Of a DNA stretch of 64,000 nt, positions 17,650 through 25,718 are shown in pieces. Numbering within the stretch: position 1 is the first letter of the stretch; the number at the start of each line of letters is the position of its first letter. The translations under genes and the position numbers were made by a program. Location: the NCBI RefSeq assembly GCF_003977615.1, contig NZ_RYZR01000006.1:248001-312000 (forward strand), written 5' to 3'. This DNA comes from Dyella dinghuensis. GTDB taxonomy: Bacteria > Pseudomonadota > Gammaproteobacteria > Xanthomonadales > Rhodanobacteraceae. The notes below the pieces were generated by a model. It saw only the letters and a list, made by a program, of their open reading frames with translations, ran no database searches and was not told where the DNA came from.

Positions 17650-19410
17650 TCACGGACCCGCTGTCGTCAAACCAAATTTCGCAGCGCGTGCATCGATATC
17701 CGGATTGATCGCCCGCGCCGCAGCGAGATCGGCATTACCGGCGTCCTTCTGACCGCTACGGATTTTTGCCAAACCAAGACCGTAGTGCGACCAAACCGAG
17801 CCCTTGTTGTTGGGAAGAGCCTGCTCGTAAGCGCTAATCGATTCGGGATAGTGGCCCAGGCGTAGCTGCACCATGCCTAGGCTGTCCAGGTATGCGGGAT
17901 TTTCGCCGTCGCGCCGGATGGCTTTGCGGCAGTCGCTCAAGGCGTCGTCGAGCATTTGGTTGCTCAAACTGCGTGCCCAGCAACGTTCGTTGAGTGCGGC
18001 GCCGAGTTGAACGTCATTGTTGTGTACGTGAATCCACGCGTCGAGCAAGGGCAATGCTGCCGCCGGCTGATCGAGTGCGATGTAAAAGCTGGCAATCGAA
18101 CGAGTCTGCGAAGATCCCGCGGGGGCCAATACACTTGCGGCGTTGACGTCTGCCGTCGCTCCCGAAATGTCTTTGTGCGAGAACCGCACATTGGCACGCA
18201 ATAACAACGCATCGATGTTCTTCGGATCGAGACTGACGGACTTGTCCAGATCGGCCGACGCGGCATCGAGCTGTTTTTCGGCGATATGCGCACGTGCGCG
18301 CGCAAGATAGTACCCAGGCTGGTCGGGCGCCATGCGAATCGCTTCGTCCAAATCCGCGACGGCTGCGTTGGGCTCGCCTCGAGATAGATGCGCTTCGCCG
18401 CGCAGCGCGTAATCGGCAGCATTCTGAAGCGGCGCTTCTTTGCCGCTGGTGCTCGCACTGTCGCTATCGGCAGGGGCTTTGGCTAATGAAAAAACGCGTC
18501 CGCCGTTATAGGTGAAATAAACTTTGTCCTGACTGTTTGCGATGAACATGTGGTGGGCAAGAATAAAGTCCGCACCAAGCAGCATGTCGACATGGCTCCC
18601 TCCGATATCCCCATCCAGTACGACCATCTGGCTGTGCTGAATGGTTTCCGTGCCGACCGAGAAGGAGTCGATGTTTACTGTCCACGCTTTCAGCGCCTTT
18701 GAACCTATGCCCATGCTACTCAAACCAGGCTTTGCCTGCGGTCCTTTCAGATCGATGCCGATTCGTTCGGCAGCATCGCGGCTCAAGAGAGTCATAGATG
18801 CACCCGTATCCAGAATGGCGCGCAGCTTCTTGCCGTTGATCGTTACGGCCAGAGCGGTTTGGCGATCGGATCCTTGATCGGATGATTCGATATCGGCGAC
18901 TTCGTAATTACCGTCTTTCACCCAGTACGCCATTGACGCTTTTTTGCAATGATCTGGCTTGAATAGCGTCAGTTTTCCATGCGCCAGATCGATTTCCAGA
19001 TCGGCGAAATCAAGCAGATTGGCGCCGATCAATCCGTATCCTGTGTCGCTACCGCCGACGATAAAGTCGACATTGCCAATTGTCGTACCAAGAATGCCGA
19101 ATTGTTTGACGGTCGTGTATTGCGCCCTGGTATCGCCGCCGATACCGCCAATACGTACATCATCGGGAAGCGGTCTTAGCTTAAGTCCGAGCGACGCTGC
19201 GTCGGCGCGCGACATCATGTTAAAGAAGGCGCCGGTATCGAGTATAAAACGCGTATCCGTGCCGTTGATCTTCACGACCGTCGTGGGTTGTCCGTCGATC
19301 ATTTCTACCGGTAGCGTGCCGTAATCCGCCAAATGGCAACCGTCAGCCCACGCGTGGCTTGAAAGCAACAACGCGACGATACCCGCGACGCAAAAACGCA
19401 ACATCCTCAT
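17650..19410 (-). CDS. secreted double retropepsin-like aspartic protease with TPR repeats
   Basis: Exported protein of 586 residues. After a signal peptide (residues 1-22) come two successive retropepsin-like domains: the first with DTGAFFNMMS (DTG at 58-60) and a glycine-rich flap IGGIGGDT, the second with AILDTGASMTLL (DTG at 201-203). Each bears the single Asp of a half-site, so the two domains could pair like the lobes of pepsin. From about residue 330 to the end are TPR repeats (YALRGEAHLSRGEPNAAVAD; YYLARARAHIAEKQLDAASA). Family members are periplasmic proteases of unknown substrate, and the TPR part probably selects the partner. Monocistronic. Confidence 0.85.
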   Translation of the reverse strand: MRMLRFCVAGIVALLLSSHAWADGCHLADYGTLPVEMIDGQPTTVVKINGTDTRFILDTGAFFNMMSRADAASLGLKLRPLPDDVRIGGIGGDTRAQYTTVKQFGILGTTIGNVDFIVGGSDTGYGLIGANLLDFADLEIDLAHGKLTLFKPDHCKKASMAYWVKDGNYEVADIESSDQGSDRQTALAVTINGKKLRAILDTGASMTLLSRDAAERIGIDLKGPQAKPGLSSMGIGSKALKAWTVNIDSFSVGTETIQHSQMVVLDGDIGGSHVDMLLGADFILAHHMFIANSQDKVYFTYNGGRVFSLAKAPADSDSASTSGKEAPLQNAADYALRGEAHLSRGEPNAAVADLDEAIRMAPDQPGYYLARARAHIAEKQLDAASADLDKSVSLDPKNIDALLLRANVRFSHKDISGATADVNAASVLAPAGSSQTRSIASFYIALDQPAAALPLLDAWIHVHNNDVQLGAALNERCWARSLSNQMLDDALSDCRKAIRRDGENPAYLDSLGMVQLRLGHYPESISAYEQALPNNKGSVWSHYGLGLAKIRSGQKDAGNADLAAARAINPDIDARAAKFGLTTAGP

Positions 19411-19800
19411 TACCCATGCCCCCTTTTTGCCTTACTTGGCTTTTGGCAACGACGTATATGGCGCCGACCGGCAATCCCCCCGGCCGCTGCGCCAGCAAAA
19501 TGCCCCCTAGCGGCGCCAAGATTAATACCGCACTTAATGCGTAAAGCGATAGACCGCAAAGGTCGCATGTCCCGCTGAACATGGGGCCGCATAGAATCGC
19601 TTTGGGCCGATAATCGGTGTTTAACGCCTGATTTGGGCGGGGCGAGAGGTGCCGCAGCGCTCACCACTCAGGCAAATCCCGTCGAAGAAATGCTCGCGCC
19701 TTGGCGAGTGGACGAGAAGTCTCGTGACGTCGGCGACGCACGGTTCAAGAAGTCGTTCCAGCCTTCGTTTTGCAAGCCCCTGTTGCAGCGATCGCACTGT
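19411..19800. other. intergenic gap without a convincing gene
   Basis: About 390 bases between the retropepsin-TPR gene and a small minus-strand gene. Overlapping short frames on both strands lack ribosome-binding sites and look like noise. The first 100 bases should carry the promoter of the retropepsin gene. I see no terminator or clear repeat. Confidence 0.5.
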
Positions 19801-20022
19801 TTACCTGGGTTGCGTCCACGTCGCTTCAATATCGTCTTTTACGGCATCGTCGACGTCTGAAATGGAAACACCCATGAGTTGATCGATACGCCCATGCCGC
19901 ATTCCGTAGAAATGACCGCTTTGCCTGTATGTCGCAGTCCAGGTGACGCGATCGGAGTTTGCGTGTTCGTAATCGCCTTCGTAGGTAAATCCATTTTTTG
20001 TCTTGCCGGAAACACTTGTCAT
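19801..20022 (-). CDS. small hypothetical protein
   Basis: Polar cytoplasmic protein of 73 residues beginning MTSVSGKTKNGFTYEGDYEH and ending with an acidic DVDDAVKDDIEATW stretch; the N-terminal half looks like beta strands. An ATG two codons upstream is possible, but AAAGGA at about 20029-20034 is better spaced for the ATG at 20022. No known motif and no signal peptide. It lies downstream of the DoxX gene on the same strand but beyond that gene's terminator, so it is probably its own transcription unit. Function unknown. Confidence 0.55.
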   Translation of the reverse strand: MTSVSGKTKNGFTYEGDYEHANSDRVTWTATYRQSGHFYGMRHGRIDQLMGVSISDVDDAVKDDIEATWTQPR

Positions 20023-20118
20023 GACCATTTCCTTTGGCGGTACTCGCTACAGCGTACTCCTGTTCGACCTCACGTGCGGCTCGTCACCGTCTCTAATTTT
20101 GGCCATTTTTTGAAGCCA

Positions 20119-20164
20119 TAAAAACGAGGCGGTTACCTACCCTGGTGGGCAAGCAACCGCCTCG
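20119..20164 (-). terminator. intrinsic terminator of the pirin-DoxX operon
   Basis: Ten-base perfect arms CGAGGCGGTT (20125-20134) and AACCGCCTCG (20155-20164) form a hairpin; on the minus strand it is followed by TTTTTAT. It starts 15 bp after the DoxX stop. The arm plus inner bases GAGGCGGTTACCT recurs in the CGNR operator region at 39746-39758. Confidence 0.85.
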
Positions 20165-20178
20165 ATGCACCCGCACTT

Positions 20179-20601
20179 TCAAGCATTGCTGACGGACACC
20201 TTGCCCGTGCCTGTGTGTGCGATGCGGTTGTCCACGCTGAACGCACCTGCGCCGAAGTAAGCGATCTGCAGAAGGCCGCCGGTGATCATCACGTCCTTAA
20301 GGAAGTGAATCATCTGGTTCTGATCGGCAAAGTTGTGGTGGAAGAAAACGGCCGTAGCAATGGAGAACACCCCCAACACCACGGATGCAAAGCGAGTGCG
20401 AAAACCCGACAACAACAGCAGACTGCCACCAATCTCAATAACCACTGACGTGATGAAGGCGAGCGGCGGCGCGGGCAGACCGACGGATGCGATGTAACCC
20501 ACAGTCGCCGCGTAAGCGCCCAGTTTGCCCAGACCACTCATGAGGAATGGCAGACCCAGCAAGACGCGACCCAGTAACGGAAGAAATTTGTAGCGTTCCA
20601 T
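20179..20601 (-). CDS. DoxX family membrane protein
   Basis: Inner-membrane protein of 140 residues with four hydrophobic segments, typical in length and pattern for DoxX/DoxD-like proteins: LLGRVLLGLPFLMSGLGKLG at the start, EIGGSLLLLSGFRTRFASVV in the middle and VMITGGLLQIAYFGAGAFSV before the tail. DoxX-like proteins are linked to redox balance and thiosulfate or quinone chemistry, without a settled mechanism here. AGGAGG precedes the ATG. It follows the pirin gene by 60 bp on the same strand and shares its regulation; a strong terminator closes the operon. Confidence 0.88.
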   Translation of the reverse strand: MERYKFLPLLGRVLLGLPFLMSGLGKLGAYAATVGYIASVGLPAPPLAFITSVVIEIGGSLLLLSGFRTRFASVVLGVFSIATAVFFHHNFADQNQMIHFLKDVMITGGLLQIAYFGAGAFSVDNRIAHTGTGKVSVSNA

Positions 20602-20661
20602 AAAAACCTCCTGACAAGATTGTCTAGATGAAATAACTGAGGTGGAGACGAAGAAAAGGGC

Positions 20662-21360
20662 TCAGCCGGCGTCCACCATCACCAGCTCGGAATCTTCAAA
20701 CGCAACGATCTCGACGTTCGTTGCATGCGTGATCGCAACGCCGTCGTAAGCATTCATAGGCTCGCCATTCACGGCGACGCGTCCCGATGCCACCACGAGA
20801 TAGGCCGAATGCGACGGCGCCAACACGTGATGGATCTGTTCGCTCGCCTTCAACGTGGCGGCAAGCACGCGTGCATCGGCGCGGACAGGAAGCGCGCCTT
20901 CGTCATCGGGAAAACCGCTGGCAAGCACGACAAAGCGGCCAGAGCGATCGGCTTTCGGAAACTGTCTCGTGTTCCACTGCGGCGCGCCGCCAACCGTGCG
21001 CGGCTGCAACCAGATCTGGTAAAGCTTCAGCGGCACGTCGCCCTTGTTGAACTCGGCGTGACGTATGCCGGTGCCGGCACTCATCACCTGCACGTCGCCG
21101 GCATGAATCAACCCATCCGATCCCAGCGTGTCTCGGTGACCGAGCACGCCCTGCCGGACGTAGGTGATGATTTCCATGTCCTGATGGCCATGAAACGGGA
21201 ACCCGCCGCCAACAGCGATTTCGTCGTCGTTCCACACCATCAGATTCCCGACGGGTTCGTGGTCCGGATTGCCGCCATCGAACACCGTGATGTGATGCTT
21301 CGCGCGCAACCAGCCGAAGTCGGCGTTGCTCAAGGATTCCCGGCGGCGGTGCGTAAGCAT
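20662..21360 (-). CDS. pirin family protein (YhhW-like)
   Basis: Bicupin protein of the pirin family, 232 residues, the YhhW size class. The metal ligands of the N-terminal cupin are all present: His57 and His59 in FPFHGHQDME, His101 and Glu103 in GIRHAEFN. E. coli YhhW has quercetin 2,3-dioxygenase activity in vitro; the physiological substrate is unclear. GGAGGG lies 8 bp before the ATG. It is the first gene of a pirin-DoxX operon divergent from a LysR gene. This pirin-DoxX-LysR arrangement is common in proteobacteria, where it often answers electrophile or oxidative stress (general knowledge). Confidence 0.9.
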   Translation of the reverse strand: MLTHRRRESLSNADFGWLRAKHHITVFDGGNPDHEPVGNLMVWNDDEIAVGGGFPFHGHQDMEIITYVRQGVLGHRDTLGSDGLIHAGDVQVMSAGTGIRHAEFNKGDVPLKLYQIWLQPRTVGGAPQWNTRQFPKADRSGRFVVLASGFPDDEGALPVRADARVLAATLKASEQIHHVLAPSHSAYLVVASGRVAVNGEPMNAYDGVAITHATNVEIVAFEDSELVMVDAG

Positions 21361-21456
21361 CTTGATGCCCTCCAGCCCGCCATCCCGGCGTGGGATGGCT
21401 CCCCATCAGGTCGCCAGATTCGGCGGTGATGTGGGCCTGGAGAGAATGCTAAATAA

Positions 21457-21500
21457 GCAACGATCCTAGGCATATCTCCTAGTTTGCAAAGGATCATTGC
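21457..21500. promoter_or_regulatory. inverted repeat between pirin and LysR genes, candidate operator
   Basis: Arms GCAACGATCCT (21457-21467) and AGGATCATTGC (21490-21500) are reverse complements with one mismatch in 11. Their centres are 33 bp apart, three helical turns, as expected for two LysR dimers bound on one DNA face. The position upstream of both divergent genes supports an operator role, which is inferred. Confidence 0.65.
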
Positions 21501-21537
21501 TGCTGGTAGAACGATAGGCACGCATCAGGGCCTGCCG

Positions 21538-22455
21538 ATGAACCCGATCACGGACCTCAACAACCTGCGGCTTTTCGCGGAAGTCGTCGAGCACGGGAGC
21601 TTTACGGCGGCGGCGCGCAGCCTTGGCGTGCAGACGTCGAAGCTCAGCCGGCGCATTCGCACGCTGGAAGAAGAACTTGGCGTGCGCCTGCTCAATCGAA
21701 CCAGCCGAACGCTCTCGCTCACCGAAACCGGCCGACAGTTCTACCAACATTGCGCCGCCGTCGTCGCCGAATCGGTCGCCGCCAAAGACATCGTCGATCA
21801 AACGCGAACCACACCGCAGGGCACCGTCCGCATGAGCTGCCCGGTTGCGCTGCTCAGCTCCGGCGTCGCCGCCATCATCGCCCGCTATGTGCAGGACAAC
21901 CCAAACGTGCAGGTACTTCTCGACGCCACCAATCGCCGCGTCGATGTGATTGAAGAAGGCCTCGACTTCGCTATTCGCGTCAGAGTCCCGCCACTGGAAA
22001 ACACCGACCTCGCGTTCCGGCAGCTCGGCGTATCGGCGCAGATTCTGGTTGCCAGCCCGGCATTGATCGCACGCCATCCTGCGCCGACTTCCATCGAATC
22101 CTTACGCGACTGGCCCACCCTCGCCATGTCCAGCAACAGCGAACGATTCGTCTGGCACTTGGTGGACAGCAAAGGCATGGCGACATCGTGGGCCCATCAA
22201 CCGCGACTGGCGACGGATGACTTGGATAGCTTGCGCGTTGCGGCGATACAAGGCACAGGCGTTGCGTTACTGCCACGGGAATTTGTCGATGCAGATATCA
22301 AGGCTGGTCGGTTACGACAGCTTCTTGCCGATTTCGCTACGACGCCGGGACTTGTGCATGCGATCTTTCCTTCCCGACGAGGTATGGTTTCTGCCGTACG
22401 TCATCTACTGGATGCGCTAGTGGCCGGATTTGATGAGATGAACCGCTCGATTTAG
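21538..22455 (+). CDS. LysR-family transcriptional regulator
   Basis: LysR-type regulator of 305 residues. The helix-turn-helix lies in residues 5-65 (LNNLRLFAEVVEHGSFTAAA, then LGVQTSKLSRRIRTLEEELG); the effector domain has GTVRMSCPVALLSSGVAAII and DLAFRQLGVSAQILVASPAL. The frame is open 18 codons further upstream, but AGGG at 21527-21530 fits the ATG at 21538. It is divergent from the pirin-DoxX operon and probably regulates it through the inverted repeat at 21457-21500. Effector unknown. Confidence 0.9.
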   Translation: MNPITDLNNLRLFAEVVEHGSFTAAARSLGVQTSKLSRRIRTLEEELGVRLLNRTSRTLSLTETGRQFYQHCAAVVAESVAAKDIVDQTRTTPQGTVRMSCPVALLSSGVAAIIARYVQDNPNVQVLLDATNRRVDVIEEGLDFAIRVRVPPLENTDLAFRQLGVSAQILVASPALIARHPAPTSIESLRDWPTLAMSSNSERFVWHLVDSKGMATSWAHQPRLATDDLDSLRVAAIQGTGVALLPREFVDADIKAGRLRQLLADFATTPGLVHAIFPSRRGMVSAVRHLLDALVAGFDEMNRSI

Positions 22456-22574
22456 TGGCTACTCTTAAGGTGAGTGGCTTGGGATATTTTCACGCGCGAT
22501 ATGCCAGCGCCCATCCCCGGGGCGCATATACAGTTCGCCTAGATAGACGGAGGTGTTTGGTCAAAAAAGGACGC

Positions 22575-23210
22575 ATGAATTCGCTACTTTTGCTTTTCGC
22601 AACCATGCTGACTACGACGAATGGTTTCGCCGCTCAGACTGTCGCATCCTCGCCTAAAAGCTCCCCGCCTAAATTGCCAAAATCCTGCCTGGGAGATATG
22701 TGGCAAGGTCTTTTGCCTCTCATTGCGAAAGGCAGTTACGTTACGGTTCCAGACGTGGAAAAGTTAGCAAACATCAAGATGCAACACGTGGTCGATGTTG
22801 CACCCGGGGATACGATTGCTACCTATGAAGGCAATGCGACGACACCACTATCAATCCGCGTTGAAGTTCTGGAAGTGCCAACCTCGTATGGGGCTGGCCA
22901 TATCACGTACTCATGGCAGGTTCTCCAAGGGCGCTCCGTCGATTGGCATGGGTCGACGTCTGTTGTGGATTTTTCCTGCGTCGACTCGTCGGGTGGTCTA
23001 CAGCTCTCAAAGGTCGAGGCCGATCTGTCGTCCCTGGGCTTTCATCAAATCGGTTCTACCGCTCAGGAAGTTCATGCCGAATATTTTGCGGGCAGACTGA
23101 GCACTATAGCGATCTACTTTGATTTACCCGTTGAAAGTGTCCCGACGGTAAGTTCGATTCACATCGTTGGATTAAGGAATGAATCGGCGAAGTCGTCTTC
23201 GGTACATTGA
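22575..23210 (+). CDS. secreted hypothetical protein
   Basis: Exported protein of 211 residues starting at the ATG of 22575, preceded by AAGGA; the open frame runs 40 codons further upstream, but that part is not protein-like. The signal peptide is MNSLLLLFATMLTTTNGFAA. The mature part is Ser/Pro-rich at first, then mixed alpha/beta with segments such as YSWQVLQGRSVDWHGSTSVV and two cysteines (KSCLGDMW and DFSCVD) that could form a disulfide. No known family recognised. It follows the LysR gene by 119 bp on the same strand but is probably separate. Slightly AT-richer than its surroundings. Confidence 0.6.
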   Translation: MNSLLLLFATMLTTTNGFAAQTVASSPKSSPPKLPKSCLGDMWQGLLPLIAKGSYVTVPDVEKLANIKMQHVVDVAPGDTIATYEGNATTPLSIRVEVLEVPTSYGAGHITYSWQVLQGRSVDWHGSTSVVDFSCVDSSGGLQLSKVEADLSSLGFHQIGSTAQEVHAEYFAGRLSTIAIYFDLPVESVPTVSSIHIVGLRNESAKSSSVH

Positions 23211-23308
23211 TAGAATCAGGGCAGCTCCTTGTTGGAATTCCTCAATAGCGAAGGTGTTCGTTTTTAGTACAACTTGCGTATGTCTGTAGAAGTAATGGGA
23301 GACACGAC

Positions 23309-23698
23309 ATGAACGAACACGCGCTTGAGACCTGGCATCGTTTGGTTCGCACGCAAGACTCCTCCGGCCTTGACGCTTTGCTCGCGCACGATGCGGTTTT
23401 CTACTCGCCAGTCGTCCACGCGCCGCAACGTGGCAAGGCGCTGGCTGCTGCGTATCTGAGTGCAGCGTTCACCGTGTTCTTCAATCCGACCTTCCGCTAT
23501 GTGCGCGAGATTGTGGGTCCGTCGGACGCGATGCTTGAGTTCGAGACGGACATTGATGGAATACTCGTCAATGGCGTCGATCTCATCAAGTGGGATGACA
23601 CCGGACACATTGTCGAATTCAAGGTCATGATCAGGCCGCTGAAGGCGATTAATCTCATCCAGCAACGCATGGCAGAGATGCTGCAATCAAGGCAGTGA
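23309..23698 (+). CDS. NTF2-like / SnoaL-fold protein
   Basis: Small cytoplasmic protein of 129 residues with the NTF2-like fold: ALETWHRLVRTQDSSGLDAL, HDAVFYSPVVHAPQRGKAL, then EFETDIDGILVNGVDLIKWD and the closing helix. It matches the family length. Related proteins are annotated as nuclear-transport-factor-2-like or ketosteroid-isomerase-like, usually without known substrate. GGGAG is 8 bp upstream of the ATG. The neighbours are a secreted protein and, beyond a gap with a long hairpin, an epoxide-hydrolase-like enzyme. I do not assign a reaction. Confidence 0.8.
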   Translation: MNEHALETWHRLVRTQDSSGLDALLAHDAVFYSPVVHAPQRGKALAAAYLSAAFTVFFNPTFRYVREIVGPSDAMLEFETDIDGILVNGVDLIKWDDTGHIVEFKVMIRPLKAINLIQQRMAEMLQSRQ

Positions 23699-24063
23699 TT
23701 GCCATAACAGCCTGCCTGCTTCGACCCATGGCGGCCAGTTCCTGCGAGCCATAGGTCTTGCCTCGTCGACGATGAGTAGTCAGCGCTTTTGTGGCGCGTC
23801 ATAAACTTCATTGGACTGCTCCGGACTATTCAAAACACGCCCACTTCAACGCCATCCGGTATCCGTTTGCACTCCCGGATGGCGCTTTGAAGTTATCCCG
23901 GAAAAGGCTTTTGTACCGAAATGTATCCGGCCACCACCGTGACACATTGCGGTACTTTCTCTTGGGGCTCGAGACATATTCGAGACACCTCTTCTTGGTT
24001 TCCTATGCAGGTCGAACGACCCTTCGCCCATCGATCAGAATCGTTTACTCATAGGAGAAACCC
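23699..24063. other. intergenic region with long hairpin and short direct repeat
   Basis: No gene seen in these 365 bases. They hold a 17-bp bulged hairpin (23843-23893, listed separately) and two TCGAGACA copies at 23969-23976 and 23980-23987, spaced 11 bp apart (one helical turn). The direct repeat could be an activator site for the hydrolase gene, which starts 76 bp later after AGGAG. Confidence 0.5.
23843..23893. repeat. long inverted repeat / hairpin
   Basis: ACTTCAA (23843-23849) plus CGCCATCCGG (23850-23859) pair with CCGGATGGCG (23875-23884) and TTGAAGT (23887-23893), giving 17 bp with a 2-base bulge (CT) and a 15-base loop. No T-run follows on either strand, so it is not a classical terminator. 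It may be a REP-like element or a regulatory RNA structure. Confidence 0.75.
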
Positions 24064-25116
24064 ATGCTCAAGAAGATGAAACGCAGTGGCAGCACTTTTC
24101 TGGGTGCAGCCGTCGTGGCGATCCTGGCCGCCCAGGGCGGCACATTGAACATTGCACATGCGCAATCTGCACAACCGCAGTCCGCCCAGGCGGCGATGCC
24201 GGCGTCTGCATCGCGTGATCCCTGGGGTCCGCTAAAGCATATCCATGCCGGTGTACTGGACGTCGCTTACGCTGAGATGGGCCCGGCCGACGGCCCGGTC
24301 GTGATTCTTCTGCATGGATGGCCCTACGACATCCACAGCTATCAGGATGTCGCGCCTGCGCTGGCGGCGAAAGGCTATCGCGTGCTGGTTCCGTATGCGC
24401 GCGGCTACGGCGAAACCCGTTTCCTTTCCGACAGCACGATGCGAAATGCCGAACCCGCGGCGCTGGCGGAGGATGTGATCGCCTTCATGGACGCGCTGCA
24501 CATCAAGCGCGCGGTATTCGGTGGATTCGATTGGGGCGCACGCTCGGCCGACATAGTCGCGGCATTGTGGCCGGAGCGCGTGAAAGCGTTGGTGAGCGTG
24601 AGCGGTTACCTTATTGGCAGTCAGGATTCCGGCAAGAATCCGTTGCCCCCGAAAGCGGAATATCAGTGGTGGTATCAGTATTACTTCACCACCGAGCGTG
24701 GCCGCGTCGGTTACGAGAAAAACCACCACGACTTCGCCAAGTTGATCTGGCAGCTCGCTTCGCCGAAGTGGAACTTCGACGACACCACTTACGAACGCAG
24801 CGCGGCGGCGTTTGAGAACCCGGATCACGTCGCCATCACGATTCACAACTATCGCTGGCGGTTGGATCTGGCCAATGGCGAGGCGAAATACGCCAGCATT
24901 GAGAAACGGTTGGCCCAAGCTCCGAAGATTTCCGTGCCCACGATCACTATGGAAGGCGACGCCAACGGCGCTCCGCATCCGCAGCCGGAGGCCTATGCTA
25001 AGCAATTCACCGGCAAGTATCAGTTTCGGCTGATTACCGGCGGCATCGGTCATAACTTGCCGGAAGAAGCACCGCAGGCGTTCACGCAGGCTGTGATCGA
25101 CGCGGATCATCTCTGA
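24064..25116 (+). CDS. secreted epoxide-hydrolase-like alpha/beta hydrolase
   Basis: Exported alpha/beta hydrolase of 350 residues. The signal peptide is about residues 1-34, ending AHAQ. Then the oxyanion motif HGWP (84-87), the nucleophile elbow GGFDWG with Asp156 rather than Ser, and the catalytic His in GIGHNLPEEA near the C-terminus. An aspartate nucleophile is the hallmark of epoxide hydrolases and haloalkane dehalogenases; HGWP favours the epoxide hydrolase side. AGGAG precedes the ATG. The gene is followed by a truncated SDR remnant, suggesting a former hydrolase-SDR pair. Substrate unknown. Confidence 0.88.
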   Translation: MLKKMKRSGSTFLGAAVVAILAAQGGTLNIAHAQSAQPQSAQAAMPASASRDPWGPLKHIHAGVLDVAYAEMGPADGPVVILLHGWPYDIHSYQDVAPALAAKGYRVLVPYARGYGETRFLSDSTMRNAEPAALAEDVIAFMDALHIKRAVFGGFDWGARSADIVAALWPERVKALVSVSGYLIGSQDSGKNPLPPKAEYQWWYQYYFTTERGRVGYEKNHHDFAKLIWQLASPKWNFDDTTYERSAAAFENPDHVAITIHNYRWRLDLANGEAKYASIEKRLAQAPKISVPTITMEGDANGAPHPQPEAYAKQFTGKYQFRLITGGIGHNLPEEAPQAFTQAVIDADHL

Positions 25117-25274
25117 AAGGATTCGAAGAACTACGCCGCCACGGGTGGCTGATGGTTCGGCCGTTTCATCGGCGGCCGAACCACCGATGAAGCACAGCCT
25201 TTCACCTGTTTCGCGTGTCATCCGGCTTAAGCGCAGCGCGAATCGCCAAGATATCCAGACGAAAGGAGGTTCCA

Positions 25275-25436
25275 TGTCGCAACGATGGCTCATCACAGGC
25301 AGTTCGCGCGGTATCGGCCGCGCGCTTTCGGAAGCGGTGTTGCAGGCTGGTCATCGCCTGGTGGCGACTGCGCGCGATCGCGCTGGATGTCACCGACCCC
25401 ATCGCCGCACAAACAGCCGTCCAAAGCGTGCATTTT
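25275..25436 (+). pseudogene. truncated SDR oxidoreductase remnant
   Basis: An excellent AGGAGG leads into an ATG at 25275 and a standard SDR start: SQRWLITGSSRGIGRALSEA, then VLQAGHRLVATARD. The frame then breaks. The next recognisable SDR piece, ALDVTDPIAAQTAVQ, lies in another frame only a few bases later, although a normal SDR has roughly 15-20 residues between the two. So an internal deletion of that linker, with a frameshift, has occurred. After about 25436 no further SDR sequence (NNAG, YxxxK) can be found, so the 3' four-fifths are gone. The remaining gap to 25718 holds no convincing gene. Confidence 0.75.
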
Positions 25437-25718
25437 AAGGCAATATTTCCCCCAAAGGCATCGACCTGTCGGTGTACTTTCAAGCTAAGCTCAACGCGGT
25501 AGCGAGGCAGTTTAACGAGCGGCTTGGAAAAACCTTAAACTTTCAAATACCGGCCGTACGATTTCATCAATCTGTTGCAACGACCGGTTAAATCCGGCCT
25601 CAAATTCGGACGGCTTTCCGTAAGGATAGCGTGGCAGTATTGAAGCAATAAGGGAGCAGAGTGCTTTTCTAAAAGACAGAAATGCACTTCGAGTAGGTCT
25701 AAATCCAGGGGGATACAA

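Noticed and set aside
19343-19582. Small minus-strand frame with a hydrophobic stretch overlapping the retropepsin signal peptide
   Set aside because: It overlaps the well-supported start of the retropepsin-TPR gene in another frame and has no ribosome-binding site.
19611-19700. Purine-rich stretch resembling part of a glycine riboswitch
   Set aside because: The conserved core could not be laid out and the downstream gene has no link to glycine use.
24232-25296. 354-codon minus-strand frame opposite the epoxide-hydrolase-like gene
   Set aside because: Arg/His/Val-rich composition with no motif; the plus-strand gene is well supported.
25512-25718. 68-codon minus-strand frame between the SDR remnant and the S53 peptidase
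   Set aside because: Some segments look protein-like, but it has no ribosome-binding site or known motif, and it covers the S53 leader.
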